Shown: positions 1 to 12,365 of the stretch, piece by piece
How the letters are laid out: each line of letters begins with the position of its first letter
How positions within the stretch are numbered: the first letter of the stretch is position 1
Source: Dillenia suffruticosa
Taxonomy: Eukaryota; Streptophyta; Magnoliopsida; Dilleniales; Dilleniaceae
Length of the DNA stretch: 64,000 nucleotides
Assembly (NCBI GenBank): GCA_033439265.1
Contig: JAVTVX010000011.1
Span: 12,979,090-13,043,089, forward strand
Direction of reading: 5' to 3'
The notes under the pieces: model-generated
The model's input: the letters and a program-made list of their open reading frames with translations, nothing else
The model's database searches: none
What the model was told of the DNA's origin: nothing
Translations under genes and position numbers: made by a program

Positions 1-739
1 AAAATCAAATAAATAATTAATTTAATTTTGATACGTAATATATTTTAATAATATATATATATATATATTGACTCAATGTATTAAATAAAAATTTTATCTT
101 TTCATAATATATCGATTATTTGTCCTTAAACTTAAGCTAACATGTTACAATTTTTGTTTTGCATAAAAAAAATTCTGATTATCCATAGCCCTGTTAGGAT
201 ATTTTTAAACTTCTTAATGCCCTTTTTTTTATAAAAAAAAATAATGCTAATATGATATTTATAATTTTAATTAATAACAAAAATCTAACTAGTTTTAAAA
301 AATAATTTTAAAAAGAAAAAACGCAGACAAGTTTTACGCATATATGGCATCATTTAATGTACTTTCCCACCCAACAGCCAATGCATATCCAACCAAACCC
401 GAAGTGTGTGAAGGATTCACATCATGTACCTAAACCTATTTAAAACCCGACAGATCATGTGCTATGCCTATCAGCCATGACATGATTTTGAAAAACTCAG
501 AAAAAACAAAAACAAACTGCGACTAAATCTCACCTGGACAGTGAATAAATGTAGGGTCAGACTTGTTAGTTAAAAGCACAACTTGTCACCACAACGCACA
601 CAAGAAAATAAAAGAAAAACGAGCAAAATCAACCCAAGAGAAGAGATACGGTAGGCAAACCGAACCAACCGCTCTCCAACCAACCTCCTCCTGAACTCTC
701 GGCTATTACATCTCCTAATTATTATTTTTTTTTTATCAT

Positions 740-900
740 GTTTTGAACTTCATACTTTATTTAAAGTTTCATATCGACTAATTCGAATCGACCGTTACAA
801 TATCTCCTTTTCAGATGATGGATCTTCCAACGGAGAACACTCCATACATATGAGGGTCCGATACTCCCAATAGGAGTCAAATCTCGATCATGTTTAAAAA
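740..900 (+). repeat. Dispersed repeat family A, copy 1
   Basis: This block contains the signature ggatcttccaacgg, then a short spacer, then gggtccgatactcc and a closing aatctcgat. The same order occurs at 46450-46590 on this strand and, inverted, at about 5850-6030. It lies inside copy A of the upstream duplication but is missing from copy B, so it probably inserted after the duplication. No terminal repeats or coding capacity are visible. It could be a SINE or the end of a larger element. Confidence 0.5.
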
Positions 901-2674
901 AACTCAACACCACATTCAATTGAGTCAACCCACGTTGGTATCCTCTTAATTATATATGTCAAACTGGAGTTATAAAAATAAAAAATTAAAATTAAAAAAA
1001 ATTAATCTTTTAATAAATTCTATAATATTCAGATTGAATTAATCAAATAAAATTCAATAACTTACACCCAAAAAATAAAAAATAAAATAAAATGAAATAA
1101 AACTAACCACCTCCTCATTTAAGTAGCCACCTACCTAATGGGCCTCGCACTATACCTCAAGGACCCAACTTAAAATTCCACACTAGAGCCAACTCTGTTT
1201 GGTTTAGATTCCTTTTTTAAGTCTCTTTCTTTTTTTTTCTTTTTTTTTTTTTACAAAAATTTAAATCCAGAATCATTAGATTGGGGAGAAAGATTTATAC
1301 CACAGGCCTCATACTATACCTAAAGGACCCAACTTAAAAGTCCATACTAGGGCTAACTCTCTTTGGTTTAGATTCCTTCTTGAAGCCCTTTTTTTTTTTT
1401 TATTATACAAGAATTTAAATCTAAAATCACTAGCTTGGAAGAGGGAGATTTGTATCACTATACTATCCCGTTGAAACTTCTTGAAACTTCCTTCACCGTC
1501 AAAAGATTAAAAGCAATTAAGATAAAAAAGAATTATAACACTTTTCTCACAAATTTAAATTTTTATAATAAATAATAGTTAAACAAAATATAAAATTATA
1601 ACAAATTTAAATTTTTATAATGTACAATCTCCAATTTTTAAATTCAATTTCTTATACGACTTCTCACTTTAACCCTATTATCTTTTAAAATCCAATTTGT
1701 GAAAATAACCATCAAAATCCAATTCGTAGAGCAGAGACACCGAGTAGATCCAAAGAAGTAACTTTAACACCAATTGCCCTTACGCCAATAGTATCAAAAA
1801 TTTCTCTATTGAAGTAAAGTTTTGAATATGAGTTCTGATTCTCTCATCGGGACAAAAAATATAAGTAATTTTAACAAAAATGTGAAATTCATTCGTCACA
1901 TATGATATCTATTAAGAGCACTATTAGCAACCAATACGAAAATTTTCATAATTTATGTGAAAATTTTGACATCTTAGGTTGAAAGAACATGGATTATAAT
2001 ATTTATGGCATTAAGTTAGAAATAACTAGAAAAATGGTTTCCTCCTAACTCCAAAGGCCACAAGATAATACAAGTTTGTCTCCCACATTTGGTTAGTGCA
2101 GCCCCATCCCAAGAAATGACAATTGAAATGATTTTGGCTTTTGACTAAATTTTAGGATATATGCTGTTTCATTCATTCAATATTACTCATCCTTTATATT
2201 AACAATTGATGAACATGGTTCTAATACTATATTAAAGATGTGAAACAATACGAAATATATAAAAGTTTAATATTTCATTATTTAGTAAAATATTATTAAT
2301 AAGTTTGTTTTATATAAAAAACTTATCGTCACAAATATAAAAATATAAAAATAAAAAAAATCAAATATTTTTAAAATCAGATCAATAATTGATTTGATTT
2401 TAATATATAATATATTTTAATAATATAGATATATATATGTCTGACTCAACACAATATATTAAATAATAAAATTTTTGCGTTTCATAATGTAAACGTTATT
2501 TGTCCTTTAAAACTTACAAGATATATGTTAAAACTTCTTGACGTCACTTTTTGTTAAATGATTTTCATAACGTAATTAATAAAATAAATCTGATCGGTAA
2601 TATAAAATTGTTGTAAATTTATAAAAATAAATTTTAAAAAAAATACAAACAAGTTTTACACATATACGACATTA

Positions 2675-2800
2675 TTTATTTTTTTAATTTTTATTATCGG
2701 TATTCGAGTTTTGTACGATTAATTTAATTTGAGTATTGTAAGATTTATTTTATAAATTGACTTTTTAAAATTTTTTTTATCATTCTCAAGTCCCTATCAT
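2675..2800 (-). repeat. 3' fragment of a SINE-like element (family B)
   Basis: Read on the minus strand, this matches the 3' half of the SINE-like copies at 24722-24905 and 27703-27881. It has the region around ttcgaatcagattagt, then a block like gaataccgata, then an A-rich tail, which appears as T-rich sequence on the plus strand. The 5' half with the pol III boxes is not recognisable. It lies in copy B of the duplication. Confidence 0.4.
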
Positions 2801-3179
2801 CACTGGTGTATGACTCTTTCTCACTCAACAGCTATGGCTGGCTTTTTCCAACCAAACACAAAGTTTGTGAAGAATTCACATCGCATACCTAAACCGATGT
2901 AAACATGATTTTGAAAAATTCAGCCAAAACAAAACCAAACTCCAAGCAAATCTCTCACCCACACGGGGAATAAATGTAGAGGTCAAACTAGGCTCAGGTA
3001 TTGAGGTTGTCAAGTGCCCATATCAGTATCACCAAACACACACAACTAAATAAAGGAAATGGGTAAAAATCTACTAAAGAGATTGGGTAGACAAACCAAA
3101 CCAACCACCACCCTTATTTAGATTCCATTATTGATAAAAAAGTAGCCACCCAACAACTCGGCCTCACACTATACTTATA

Positions 3180-4445
3180 AGGACCCAACTTGAAATTCCA
3201 TACTAGGGCCCACCCTGCTTGGTTTAGATTCCATCCCTGAGCCTCTTTCACCATAAAAAAAAAATTAAAGCAATTATGATAAAAAAGAATTATGACACTT
3301 CTTTTTTGCAAATTTAAATTTTTATGATAAATAATAGTTATACAAAATATAAAATTATATTTCTTTGATTCTTAGATCAATCGATATTTGGAATCAAATT
3401 TTGACTAAATAAGCATGAGATGCTATAAAACTCTGTTTAAAAGGTTTTGATACCTTTTTTGTTTAGATTCCTTTTTGAAGCCCTTTTCATCGTCAAAAAT
3501 TAAAATATTAAGATAAAAAAGTATTATACACATTTTTTTTTTGGATAATTTAAAATTTTATAGCAAATAATAGTTATATAAAATAAAAAATTATATCAAA
3601 ATGGAGGTGCTGAACTCAAATAATGTTAAACTCCTTTTCACTCCATTAGGAAATTCCATAGTAGGGCCCACCCTGTTCAGTTTAGATTCCTTTATAGAGT
3701 CTCCTTCACCATAAAAAATAAAGCAATTAAGATAAAAAAGAATTATGACACTTTTTTTTTTTGACAAATTTAAAATTTTATGATAAATAATATTTATTCA
3801 AAATATAAAATTATATTTTCTTTTATTTCTGGATCAACCGGTATTTGAAATCAAACTCTAACTAAATTGACTCAAACCATTGCTTTCCCGAGCCTTTTTC
3901 ATCGTAAAAAATTAAAGCAATTAACATAAAAAGGGATTATAACACCTTTTTTTTTTTTGAAAATTTAAATTTAGTTATACAAAATATAAAATTATATTAA
4001 AATAGAGGTTTTGAACTCAAATTATATTAAATTCCTTTTCAGTGGGTTAAGAAATTCAATACTAAGGCCCACTCTGTTTGATTTAGATTCCTTCTTGGAT
4101 CCTCCTTCACCATCAAAAATTAAAACAATTAAGACCAAAAAAAAAAAAAAATTATGACACCTTTTTTTTGGAAATTTTAAATTTTTATAGCAAATAATAA
4201 TTATACAAAAATATAAAATTATATCAAAATAGAGGTTCAGAACTCAAATTATACTAAAGTCCTTTTCACTCCATTAAGAAATTTCAAACTAGGGCCCTCT
4301 CTGTTTGGTTCAGATTCTTCTTGGAGCCTCTTTCGCCATCAAAATTCAAAGCAATTAAGATAAAAAAAAAGAATTATGACCCTTTTTTTTTGAAAATTTT
4401 AATTTTTGTGGGAAATTATAGTTATACAAAATATAAAATTATAAG
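3180..4445. repeat. Degenerate tandem array, units of about 190-240 bp
   Basis: A unit recurs head to tail. Its order is: a block like cactagggcccactctgtt, then tttagattcctt, then a ctccttcaccatc block, then aaagcaattaagataaaa, then gaattatgacac, a T run, and aaatataaaattata. The tttagattcc landmark falls near 3222, 3462, 3683, 4082 and 4305, with a partial unit near 3890. Spacing is therefore about 190-240 bases. Two more units lie at about 1202 and 1367 in the upstream duplicate. Units differ by substitutions and by the length of the homopolymer runs. No coding frame persists across units. Confidence 0.65.
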
Positions 4446-5330
4446 ACTCTGAGAGTTTGAGTTCAAGTCTGGAATGAATTACTCGGCACGCAAGAGGGAA
4501 TTTTAGGAATTAATAACAGCGGATGACAATTATATAAAATATAAAAAAAAATATCATTTTTAACCATACTATCATTAAATAAATTAAAAAATAAATTACT
4601 CAACACTCAAGAGGGTGTCATTTTTAATCATATAAAATATAAAAAAAATGTAAAACTCTATCTAATTTCAATTGAATTTAATTTCAACTTTTTCAAATAT
4701 GATATGTTAACCCAATTAAAATTTTAATTTATTCCAAATAATTTTTTTTTTTTTTTATAAAAATTATGGTGTTTAAGATGCCATGAAAATTAAAAAAATA
4801 TGCAATAGGGGGAGGAAATTGAACATATCATACCGGGGAAGGTACATCCCTACAAATTTCTCTACTATTTAAGATGCAATTTTTAAATTTTTTTTTTTTT
4901 TTTTTTTTTTTTTTGCTTCATACCATCACTTCACAAATTTTTTGAATGCAACTTGACACCCAATGCAATTTTTTTTAATAAATCATCAGTAATTAAAATC
5001 ACGTAGAACTGATTAAATTAAAATACAGAATTAACTATATATCTCACTTTTTCGGATGTCATGAAATATGTCATTATCCTTGGAATGTCAAAAAATTGCC
5101 TATTATAAATTTAATGACCATTCAACGTTGAGTTTTCCGGGCAAACGAGTACTTGAGAAATAATTTTGTAAGAACAGGGGGCTTAGTTATAATTAAATAC
5201 TAAGTGGCTTTGTTAACTACATAATTTGTCAAAAGTGCAGTCGTCAAGATTTGACAAATTCAATTTTGTGCACCTACACCTCCCAATTCAACGTCACCCT
5301 CCATCTTTATCCACATCAAAACTTTGTAGA
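4446..5330. other. Gene-free AT-rich spacer
   Basis: I find no persistent reading frame, RNA gene or long repeat here. The segment near 4450-4500 has a tRNA-like box B (gagttcaagtc), which may be a decayed SINE head. Long T runs occur at 4740-4757 and 4888-4915. Confidence 0.4.
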
Positions 5331-5380
5331 GAATTTTTATTTTTTATTTTTTATTTTTTATTTTTTATTTTTTTACATGT
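5331..5380. repeat. T-rich microsatellite, (TTTTTTA)n
   Basis: Five or so head-to-tail copies of a T-rich heptamer (tttttta) are visible. It is a simple repeat in gene-free DNA. Confidence 0.85.
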
Positions 5381-8300
5381 AAAAAGTCGTAGGATTTGAT
5401 ACGAAGAATCATGGGAAGTGTGAATTACGTGGCTGCCGGCGAGGCATTAAAAAGTGGTAAGTCACGGTCAGCCACCCAACGCGTTTGAGAAAAAGGACTG
5501 GAATTAGGTAACCCCGAAAGTCAAAACATTTTCAAAAGTTTCCAAACTACCGCCCCATTAAAATTTTGATTTTGAAATCATCATAACATGAAAACAAAAT
5601 TAACTTTATGCCCAATTTGAAAATGACATTAATTCAGATGGCCTAACATTTCCAAGGGCAGGTCTTGATTGATTGCCTAATTAATGCCATAGGTTCCCCC
5701 ACACCCTTATTATCCTTTTATTTCAAAAGGGTTACATGCTCTCACATTCATCACATTTGAAGTCGTTCCAGCAGGAGCAGCTTTGCTCCTTCACGAGATA
5801 AGTTTGATTAGGGTACGAAGCATCAAAGTATCAATGTAGATTAGTTCAATTAGACGTGAGGTTGAGTATTTTTAATTATAATCGAGATTTAATTTTTCCT
5901 GAAAGTATCGGACACTTATATATATAAAGCATTCCCCATTAAAAGATTCGTCCTCTAAAAAGAACTATTATAACTGTCGGTTCGGATTAATCAGGGTAAA
6001 ATTTCAGATATCGGACGATATTTAATACATGGTATAAAAAAAAAAAAGAGTACGAAGCAAGAGAAAAAACTGAAAAGAAAATAAATGTAGGATAAAATAA
6101 AAAATTATTCTCGTTTGATTCAAAACAAAAAAGGAATAAAAAAAAAAGATGAAATAGTATCCCTCGACGTTAAAAAAAAAATTTCTTCCACTTATAGATA
6201 AATTGGAGTTGTAATAAAAATTTATAAATAAAATTATTTTCTTTTTTTTTCTCAATTTATATTACTTAAAGAGAATAATACTCGATTCCTTATTTTTTTC
6301 TCCTCCATTTTTCACTCCAACCAAATTAAGGAAAATAATATTCATTTTCTTTCCTTCTCCAAACAAACAAAATAGAAGAAATGTATTTATTTCCATAAAG
6401 TGAAATAAATCTCCTTATTTCCTTTCCCCTCCACCTCTTATTCCGCAAACCAAACTTACTCTAAGATTCTGATCCATCTTAAACCGGATTTATTCAAAAT
6501 CAATGAAATTATTGGATGTCGGTATGCTTTGATTTTATAAATTTTAAATTAGACTAAATTTTATATAACAGTTGACATCAGTAAATTTTAATTAATTATT
6601 AATAAAATATTTATTTAAATTAATAAAAAATATATTAATAACTTAATTAAAAATCAATTACAATATATAGCGGTTTAAATCGACAATAAAAATTAATAAT
6701 ATTTGGGAGGGCGGGAGATTCATCGACTTCGTTTAGGTACCTTAATCCTCCCTTTGATGGCGCGAAGCCCCACGCGGCTATACGCTTTTCTCGTTTGGAT
6801 GAATTGGCTGTGATGTCTCACGTGTGAATTCTCTCTTTTGGAGAACAACTTTTTGGGAAAAAAAAAAAACAAAATCGCTTCTAGAAATAAAATTACGACC
6901 AAGGATTAAATTAATCTGACTATTACATGTAAGTCATGAGGCAAAATGGAACTTTTGCATTTGAAAGAATGATGACATATGGTCATACGTATGCCGTTTT
7001 ATAATATGTTTTATTTCAATCTCAACCTGTCCAAATCAAGAAAATTTCAATAATAAATATGAAAAGAGATAAAATTAAATAAAATAAAAGACTCCTTCAG
7101 GTGAACGAAATGGGGTGTCTATCTACAACTATCCTCTCCTCTTGCAATAAGACACCAAACCCCCCCCCCCCCCACGAAAAGAAATGAAGGCTTATTTGAA
7201 TTTCACTTATCTTTCTTTTATCAGTTTGAATCGCCTAGCTTTCTTCTTAACAACCACCATGCATTGAGGGTAAACTAAAGCTATTGATAGAGCAATATAC
7301 AGTGCAATATAACGCAGTAATTGAAGATTTGGGTCAAAGAGTTTTGGTTCAAGTGGCACCTTCTCATTCTCCATATAATAGATTCGGGTTCAAATTTTAG
7401 TATATTCCAAAAAGAAATAATTGAAGATTTGGATAATAATGACAGAGATTATAGAGAGATGAGTTTACAGTGAAGTAGAGGTTCAAGAGGTGAACCAACC
7501 CCTAATTGATTCCTGTGGTTATATGTTGATATATTTTAAATAAAATTTTCAAAATCGTTTAAGAATTCCTTTTTGATAGTTTGAATTTTAAATCTGATTT
7601 TATAATTTTTAAAATTTTCAATTATTTAATTGTTTCAATTTAAAATCGAATTGGAATCATTTTTAAAATTTTAGCCGGGTTTTATAAGATTTTGTTTGAA
7701 TTTGATTTTGTTGCCTATATCTTAAAGGTAAACTTTTTTTTTTAGATAAATCACAAGTATCTAACAATCACATTAAATCTGATTAAAATTTTAAAATATA
7801 AAAAATTTTTCTATCTAATTTTTTATAATAAAATTCATATTTGAGATTTTATTTAATAAACTAACAAGGGTGAATTAAAAAATTCATCAGATATATTCTT
7901 AAAATAATTTTGAGTATAAATTTTAAAAAGATTGAATATTATCCATATTCGTTACGGGTTAAAGTTTCTTTAATGCAATGAACGTCAACCACGTGTCGGC
8001 GTCCTTAAAGTGTTAATTTAAAAAATCAATATTTAAGAAAACGGTCATCATCTTATTTTCATGCGCCAAAAAAAAGTTGCAAGAAAGTTCTTAGAAAATT
8101 AGGTAAGCCTCCGCGTTTGCGATCAGAGGTGCATTCTTATCCTGTGGTCCAGTCTCGATCTCGAGAGGTCTAATCCTTTTCAAATAATAGACTACTACTA
8201 TAATATAATTTAATCAATCACATATAAAAAAGAAAAGAAAAAGAAAAAGAATAGATTTTTTGTTTTGGAAGAAAAGACGAGTCCCGGAGGACCCATCTCC

Positions 8301-9499
8301 TGGTCTGGTCTGAGCACGAGAAAGAGATTGATCAACGTCAAATGAAGTAGCCTAATCCAACCCACATTCCAAAGAAATAATTTTCTTTGATTGCTTGTAT
8401 TTAATTTACCTAATTAATTTGATTTAAGTATTATAAAATTCAATTTAAAGAAAAATTCTTCTGATACTTATATTTTTTTATTATCAAAAAATCAAACTTA
8501 AAATGTTAATTAAGAAAATATAAAAAAAATAATTTTCTTACATTGATTAAAAAAGCAATGATGTTAAAGCTTTCAATTTGACACCCTCTACGATAACAAT
8601 AAACTGAAACTTATTCTCAAATTTAGGATCAGTCATTCGACGACCTCTATTTTTGTAATTCAAGAGTGGATAATTCTTAAAAATCTTTTAATGCAAATAA
8701 TCATTACTTAGAAAACGGAACCGAATGACAAGTATTATTATATAATATTCATATGATACAAATAGTCAAAATCTTTTTAATACATGTTAATTATATTTAA
8801 CGGCAGCAAAAGTCTCATTCAAGAATTGGATGATAATAAAAATAAAAATTGTAGTATACATACAAAAAAATTTATGCATGAGTTTGTCCATAAAGATTGA
8901 GGAGAGTATTAATGATATTATATTCTTTTTATATTAAGATATTATTGTACACTTTTTTTGGTCCCATGGTATGTCTTTGTGAAAGAATAGTGCTTTTGTT
9001 TGTTGATATTTTTTAAACAAAATCTCGAGTTCGAGTATTATAGATAAAAAAATAAATATAGAGAGAGTTTTATTTTTTAAGAATTTAACTTGACCCAAAT
9101 CAAATTTAATCGAAATGTGATAATTGGATGGCTGTAATTTGTATATATCTAAGTTCACTCTCGGAGTTAGAAGGTGTGAGGCAAACCTAAGCATAGCCAA
9201 AAATAATAATAATAATAATAATAATAATGTCTCAAGTTTCCTTAAAGAAGAAAAGTAATTAATGAAGACTAAGCAATAAAGAAAGAAAAGGGGAAAGAAT
9301 ATTCGTTCTTGTGTAAATTATGTGACAATGAAAAGGGTCAGCTCACATTGGCAAAATAGGAATTCAATTCAAACATGCAACCCATGCTTTTGTTGAATAT
9401 ATTAGCATCCCAATATCACCAAAACCTTTCCAAAGAGCCCCCCCTCTCTCTCTCTCATGTTCATTCAATGCCACTGAACCCCCTCTCTTCATCCACACC
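5381..9499. other. Gene-free region upstream of the kinase gene
   Basis: Only short spurious frames occur. Recognisable items are an inverted copy of dispersed family A at about 5850-6030, a run of 14 C at 7160-7173, a tRNA-like box pair near 7340-7400 (a gttcaagtggcac block followed by gggttcaaat), and an (AAT)n repeat at about 9203-9229. The last few hundred bases should contain the kinase promoter and leader, but I cannot identify a TATA box with confidence. Confidence 0.4.
5850..6030 (-). repeat. Dispersed repeat family A, copy 2 (inverted)
   Basis: The reverse complement shows, in order, a block like gattaatccgaaccgac, a block corresponding to ggatcttccaacgg in diverged form, then gtgtccgatactttc and aatctcgat. 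This is the order seen at 740-900 and 46450-46590. It is more diverged than the other two copies. Confidence 0.4.
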
Positions 9500-11983
9500 A
9501 TGCAGTTCAATCGCCTATGCTTCCTTTTACCGGTCGACAGCGATGAAATCGAGCCGTACACAAAGAGAGAGCAAAAGAGAAGTTGCTCGAACGGGTTCAC
9601 TAGATACATCCATCAAGTCATTCACAAGTTGTTAGAACTAAACTGGCTGCACATATGGTCCTACGATTATTGTCCTAAAAAGCAACACTCTGGTGTTTTC
9701 CGAGATGCCGCCGGAATAGGGTTTGTGGACAAGGTTGGGGGCAACAATAATCCAAGGATATTCAGCTATTCAGAGCTTTACATAGGCTCAAATGGATTCA
9801 GTGAAAAGGAAGTGCTTGGAAGTGGAGGTTTTGGCAAGGTTTATAAAGCTGTTTTGCCTAGTGATGGCACTCCTGTGGCTGTCAAATGTGTGGCTGAGAG
9901 AGGAGAGAAGTTTGAGAAGACTTTCTTGGCTGAGCTAATGGCTGTGGCTAATCTCCGGCACCGGAATCTTGTGAGGCTGAGAGGATGGTGTATACATGAT
10001 GATGATCTGCTCTTGGTTTATGATTACATGCCAAACCGAAGCCTCGACAGAATACTATTCAGAAGAGCAGAGAACAACAACTCAGCACCACTGAATTGGG
10101 AAAGGAGGCAGAAAATAGTGAGTGGCTTGGCAGCAGCATTGTTCTACTTACATGAGCAATTGGAGACTCAGATCATACACAGAGATGTGAAGACAAGCAA
10201 TGTTATGCTTGATTCTCATTATAATGCAAGGCTTGGTGACTTTGGGCTCGCCCGGTGGCTTGAACATGAGATTGAGGATGTAACCAAGTCAACAGCAAGA
10301 ACCCCTACAGCAACCCCAATTCATAATCATCAATTCAGGTTGGGAGACACAACCAGGATTGGTGGCACAATTGGGTATTTACCTCCAGAGAGCTTCCAGA
10401 AGAGGACGTTGGCAACTGCGAAATCAGATGTTTTTAGCTTTGGGATTGTTGTCTTGGAGGTTGTCTCTGGTAGGAGAGCTGTTGATCTCACATACCCAGA
10501 TGACCAAATCATTTTGCTTGATTTGATCAGGAGGCTTTCTGATGAGGGAAAGCTTATGCAAGCAGGAGATGCCCGATTGCAGGACAGATCATCCAGTCTT
10601 TTGGACATGGAGAGATTGACTCATTTAGGGCTGCTTTGTACGCTTCATGATCCCCAATTAAGACCGAACATGAAATGGGTCGTGGGAGTGCTTTTCGGTA
10701 ATTGTCTTGGCAAATTGCCTTCTCTTCCTTCATTTCATTCCCACCCTTTATATATTTCATTCTCTTCCGCAAGCAATAGTAGAAACACTAGCGACACCAC
10801 AAACACTGCAGTGACCACCACAACCGTAACAACTACTAGCCACAATTCGGCCTCAACAAATTATGTAACGGCCACAGGAGGAACCATATATGTGACTGCT
10901 AAAGATCAAAATGGGGAGGTTAGCTCCTCATTCTATGTCAATAACAGGAAAAGGGAATTTCCAGTGATTGAAACTCCGCGGGAGATATCCTTCAAGGAAT
11001 TAGTTGCTGCCACTGACAATTTTTCAGATTCTCGGAGGGTTGCTGAGCTGGACTTTGGAACTGCCTACCATGGCATCCTTGACAATCATCACCACATACT
11101 TGTGAAGAGGCTTGGGATGAAGACTTGCCCTGCATTACGAGTCCGTTTCGCCAATGAACTTGAGAACTTGGGAAGACTTCACCATCGGAATCTAGTATAT
11201 CTCCGTGGTTGGTGCACGGAGAATGGAGAGATGCTTGTTGTGTATGATTTCTCTGAGAGGCGAATTCTGAGTAACCTTCTCTTCTTCGGTCAACGTAAGA
11301 CTAGGTGTTCAGTTCTGCAATGGCACCACAGATACAACATTGTCAAGTCACTAGCATTGGCTATTCTCTATCTTCACGAAGAGTGGGAGGAACAAGTTAT
11401 TCACAGAAACATTACCTCTTCGGCCATTGTTCTGGATCCAGACATGAATCCAAGGCTCTGCAGTTTTGCTCTTGCTGAATTCTTGACTCGAAATGAGCAT
11501 AGCCACCATGTCGTTGTTGATACAAAGAGGACAGTACGTGGAATTTTTGGTTACATTGCACCAGAATACACAGAGTCTGGCCAAGCTACCACATCGGCTG
11601 ACATCTACAGCTTTGGAGTGGTAGTGCTTGAGGTTGTTACTGGACAGAGGGTGGTAGATTTCTCTTGCCCTCAGGTGCTATTGGTTAAGAAAGTACGAGA
11701 CTTTGAAGCACGAAGAAAGCCCTTGGAAGAACTAGCAGATAGAACGTTAAACGGAGAGTACGACATTAAAGAACTAGAGAGACTTGTGAGACTGGGATTG
11801 GCATGTACACGCTCCAAACCAGAGTTAAGACCTAGCATGAGGCAGATTCTAAACATACTTGATGGGCATGATGCTTGCTTCGAAGAAAAATGGAAAAAGA
11901 AGGAGAAACGAGAAGAATGGGAACAAAGAAATGGTTGTTCTCTAGCATTGGTTAGAAGAATACAAGCTCTTGGAATACAATGA
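9500..11983 (+). CDS. LECRKS2: Receptor-like kinase S.2-type protein: active kinase plus pseudokinase, intronless
   Basis: An uninterrupted 827-residue frame encodes two kinase-like domains. Domain 1 (about 106-400) is complete: glycine loop GSGGFG (107-112), catalytic Lys129, helix-C Glu145, HRD at 227-229, Lys231 and Asn234, DFG at 247-249, and a PPE variant of APE at 295-297. Domain 2 (about 510-790) has lost key residues: the glycine loop is replaced by ELDFGTAYHG, HRD is HRN (635-637) and DFG is CSF, so it should not phosphorylate. Lys536 and APE (688-690) remain. A low-complexity Ser/Thr linker (about 420-460) joins the two. There is no signal peptide, lectin domain or membrane helix, so the product is probably cytoplasmic or membrane-associated despite the family name. 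The start is supported by an N-terminus (MQFNRLCFLLP) that resembles what I recall of Arabidopsis At2g32800, which has the same double-kinase layout. The substrate is unknown. Confidence 0.9.
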   Translation: MQFNRLCFLLPVDSDEIEPYTKREQKRSCSNGFTRYIHQVIHKLLELNWLHIWSYDYCPKKQHSGVFRDAAGIGFVDKVGGNNNPRIFSYSELYIGSNGFSEKEVLGSGGFGKVYKAVLPSDGTPVAVKCVAERGEKFEKTFLAELMAVANLRHRNLVRLRGWCIHDDDLLLVYDYMPNRSLDRILFRRAENNNSAPLNWERRQKIVSGLAAALFYLHEQLETQIIHRDVKTSNVMLDSHYNARLGDFGLARWLEHEIEDVTKSTARTPTATPIHNHQFRLGDTTRIGGTIGYLPPESFQKRTLATAKSDVFSFGIVVLEVVSGRRAVDLTYPDDQIILLDLIRRLSDEGKLMQAGDARLQDRSSSLLDMERLTHLGLLCTLHDPQLRPNMKWVVGVLFGNCLGKLPSLPSFHSHPLYISFSSASNSRNTSDTTNTAVTTTTVTTTSHNSASTNYVTATGGTIYVTAKDQNGEVSSSFYVNNRKREFPVIETPREISFKELVAATDNFSDSRRVAELDFGTAYHGILDNHHHILVKRLGMKTCPALRVRFANELENLGRLHHRNLVYLRGWCTENGEMLVVYDFSERRILSNLLFFGQRKTRCSVLQWHHRYNIVKSLALAILYLHEEWEEQVIHRNITSSAIVLDPDMNPRLCSFALAEFLTRNEHSHHVVVDTKRTVRGIFGYIAPEYTESGQATTSADIYSFGVVVLEVVTGQRVVDFSCPQVLLVKKVRDFEARRKPLEELADRTLNGEYDIKELERLVRLGLACTRSKPELRPSMRQILNILDGHDACFEEKWKKKEKREEWEQRNGCSLALVRRIQALGIQ

Positions 11984-12365
11984 AACTTGGCCAAGATACT
12001 GATAAGAGACGGTTTCTTGTGTTTCTATTTTTCTTTTTGTCAGTAGTTTCTTTTGTTTCTGTTTTTCTTTTTGTCAGTTGTGAAACCATTCAAGGTAGGT
12101 AGTGTATATAAAGAGAGAAGAGGGTGATATTGGGGAAATACATGTAAATTAAGTTGCAATGTAAAATCAGTTCACTCAAATGCTAGTAAGCTGCTAAAAA
12201 TACCACTTTGTACTACAGTTTAGAATGAATTATCTGAAATCTCTAAAATTGTAGCGAAATTACAGAGGCACAAATTAGCAACAGTTTCAATATGTACAGA
12301 TTGGCATATAATCGTGTATAGATAGAGCGCTATATCAACTTGACCTCCCTTCAGGTTGAAGTTGT
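11984..12365. other. Convergent 3' flanks of the kinase and CML genes
   Basis: This 382-base spacer separates two genes transcribed toward each other and must hold both 3' untranslated regions. It is T-rich near 12000-12100 and contains an imperfect direct repeat (tttctgtttttctttttgtcag, in pieces at 12025 and 12058). No separate gene is visible. Confidence 0.5.

Larger units (their letters stand above)
1..3330. repeat. Diverged direct duplication of intergenic DNA (copy A 1-1560, copy B 2371-3330)
   Basis: The window opens with AT-rich DNA whose landmarks recur in the same order from about 2371. The first 130 bases match 2371-2500. The segment around 320-560 (a motif like caagttttacgcatata, then an aaccaaac block, then a gtgaataaatgtagggtca block) matches 2650-2990. 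The block at 1141-1220 beginning ggcctcgcactatac matches 3161-3240. The offset shrinks from about 2370 to 2020 because copy A carries extra sequence at 720-1080, including a dispersed repeat. No coding region is visible in either copy. Copy A probably begins before the window, because the match starts at base 1. Similarity was judged by eye. Confidence 0.6.

Noticed and set aside
7160..7173. Run of 14 C as a possible structured DNA motif
   Set aside because: A single homopolymer with no paired G-rich or further C runs nearby. It is probably slippage or sequence-length noise.
9364..9635. Short frames on both strands overlapping the kinase start
   Set aside because: They overlap the strongly supported kinase coding sequence or its leader and have no recognisable domains.
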